The position numbers and the translations under genes are program-made. From contig NZ_AP012330.1 of assembly GCF_001025215.1 (NCBI RefSeq), positions 62,001-126,000 on the forward strand: 64,000 bases of DNA, read 5' to 3'. This stretch comes from Bifidobacterium pseudocatenulatum DSM 20438 = JCM 1200 = LMG 10505. Lineage in GTDB: Bacteria; Actinomycetota; Actinomycetes; Actinomycetales; Bifidobacteriaceae. Below the pieces are notes generated by a model. It saw nothing but the letters and a program-made list of their open reading frames with translations. It did no database searches and was not told the origin of the DNA. Below are positions 63,071 through 64,000 of the stretch, in pieces (positions within the stretch are counted from its first letter, which is position 1; the number at the start of each line of letters is the position of its first letter).

Positions 63071-64000
63071 ATGGCAAGAGGACCAATGGGACGCTCTCGC
63101 GGACCCGTGGAAAAGCCGAAGGATTTCGGCGGTGTGATGAGCAAACTGGCGAAATTCTGCCGTCACTACATTCCTGTGATGATTTTCGCCCTGATTCTGG
63201 GTGCAGCCGGCACGATCTGCCAGATTGTCGGACCGGACAAGCTCAAAGACATGACCAACGAGATCACGAAGGGACTGCCGGCCATGGTGCATGGCAGGCC
63301 GGTCATGCACTCGATTGATATGGATGCTGTTTCGCGCATCGCATGGCTGCTTGTCGCGCTGTATGTTGGGTACGCGCTGCTGAGCTACTTGCAGAGCTGG
63401 TTGATGGCCAACGTTACGCAGCGCACCGCCCAGGAGCTGCGTGAGGCGATCAGCAAGAAGATTAATCGCCTGCCGCTCAAATATTTCGACAAGATCAGCT
63501 ACGGCGATGTGCTCAGCCGCATCACCAACGATGTGGACGCGATCGGCCAGACGCTCGGCCAGTCGGTCGGTTCGCTGATCACTTCAATCACGCTGTTCGT
63601 CGGCGCGCTCATCATGATGTTCTACAACAACGTGATCATGACGCTGTGCGCCATCGGTTCCGCGTTGCTTGGCCTGGTGATCATGGGCGTGATCATGGTC
63701 GCCTCGCAGAAGTACTTCACCCGACAGCAGATCGCGTTGGGAGATGTGAACGGGCACGTTGAGGAAATGTACACCGGCCACACCGTGGTCAAGGCGTACT
63801 GCGGCGAAGAGGACTCCATCGAACAGTTCGAGAAATACAACGATGATCTGTACGTCTCCGGCTGGAAGAGCCAGTTCCTCTCCGGCCTGATGATGCCGCT
63901 CATGAACTTCATCGGCAACTTCGGTTACGTGGTCGTGTGCGTGGTCGGCGCGGTGCTGGCCATGGACGGCAAGATCGAATTCGGCGTGATCGTGGCGTTC
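63071..64000 (+). CDS. ABC exporter half-transporter, partner subunit (3' end outside window)
   Basis: Second half of the heterodimeric exporter. The frame is open from ATG 63071, with GGGGAGG upstream, to the window end, giving about 310 residues: a hydrophilic N-terminus, membrane helices from about residue 33, and family sequences RLPLKYFDKISYGDVLSRITNDVDAI (a conserved cytoplasmic helix region) and GHTVVKAYCGEEDS. The nucleotide-binding domain lies beyond the window. It should carry the intact catalytic glutamate if the heterodimer reading is right. Confidence 0.9.
   Translation, partial: MARGPMGRSRGPVEKPKDFGGVMSKLAKFCRHYIPVMIFALILGAAGTICQIVGPDKLKDMTNEITKGLPAMVHGRPVMHSIDMDAVSRIAWLLVALYVGYALLSYLQSWLMANVTQRTAQELREAISKKINRLPLKYFDKISYGDVLSRITNDVDAIGQTLGQSVGSLITSITLFVGALIMMFYNNVIMTLCAIGSALLGLVIMGVIMVASQKYFTRQQIALGDVNGHVEEMYTGHTVVKAYCGEEDSIEQFEKYNDDLYVSGWKSQFLSGLMMPLMNFIGNFGYVVVCVVGAVLAMDGKIEFGVIVAF

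Noticed and set aside
61401..63086. Minus-strand open frame of 561 codons opposite the ABC exporter
   Set aside because: Antisense shadow; His/Arg/Glu-rich translation without domain signatures.

Overview
The window is about 64 kb of a Bifidobacterium chromosome. The best species clue is a sucrose phosphorylase that aligns from end to end, without gaps, with the characterised B. adolescentis enzyme as I remember it (catalytic Asp192, Glu232 and Asp290 fall at the same residue numbers). High-GC actinobacterial codon use, LacI-regulated sugar loci, a class C sortase pilus locus and probable leaderless promoters all fit the adolescentis group. The species cannot be fixed from sequence reading alone. 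No prophage, insertion sequence or CRISPR-Cas system was seen.

Layout: 0-1.4 kb, end of a P-type metal ATPase. 1.5-4.2 kb, asparaginase and asparagine-type permease (minus strand). 4.7-7.7 kb, ferredoxin/NADP reductase, HtpX protease, tRNA-Gly(CCC). 7.9-14.6 kb, an XRE regulator translationally coupled to a YddG-like exporter, then two YhgE/Pip membrane proteins on the minus strand. 14.9-20.7 kb, fba, purA, a ClC transporter and two CrcB fluoride-channel subunits. 21.3-32.6 kb, a sugar region: LacI regulator, sucrose phosphorylase, YesL protein, GH13 glycosidase, ABC sugar importer and an MFS transporter. 32.7-37.2 kb, branched-chain amino acid block: an Ile/Leu/Val-rich leader peptide with attenuator before an MHS-family transporter, then tandem ilvC genes. 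37.3-41.4 kb, SGNH esterase, gene remnants and a second LacI regulator. 41.4-47.8 kb, amino acid permease, large FtsX-type permease and a cation/proton antiporter. 47.9-55.0 kb, sortase-dependent pilus locus flanked by two paralogous DNA-binding-like proteins. 55.3-59.3 kb, amino acid permease and the thiS-thiF-thiG operon behind a TPP riboswitch. 59.4-64 kb, aldo/keto reductase, MarR regulator and a heterodimeric ABC exporter running off the end.

The most striking signal is a family of 24-base palindromes (arms TGTCCGATTC and GAATCGGACA around a 4-base loop). I count 33 copies at 16 loci. Wherever two or more are adjacent, the start-to-start distance is exactly 51 bases (17 of 17 intervals), inside genes and between genes alike. 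Sixteen copies lie inside seven unrelated coding sequences, and every one is read in the same frame, giving the hydrophilic peptide SDSxESD (a few with D to V or E to G changes). The other two frames would give CPILENRT-like or VRFWRIG-like peptides and are never used. The 27-base linker is only loosely conserved. The pattern resembles Rickettsia palindromic elements in principle, but I do not recognise it as a described family.

Other points: four copies of one LacI-type operator link sucrose phosphorylase to the ABC importer 5 kb away; an 11-G tract sits in a possible promoter spacer upstream of the sortase/pilus locus; and a transporter gene is controlled by a branched-chain amino acid attenuator.
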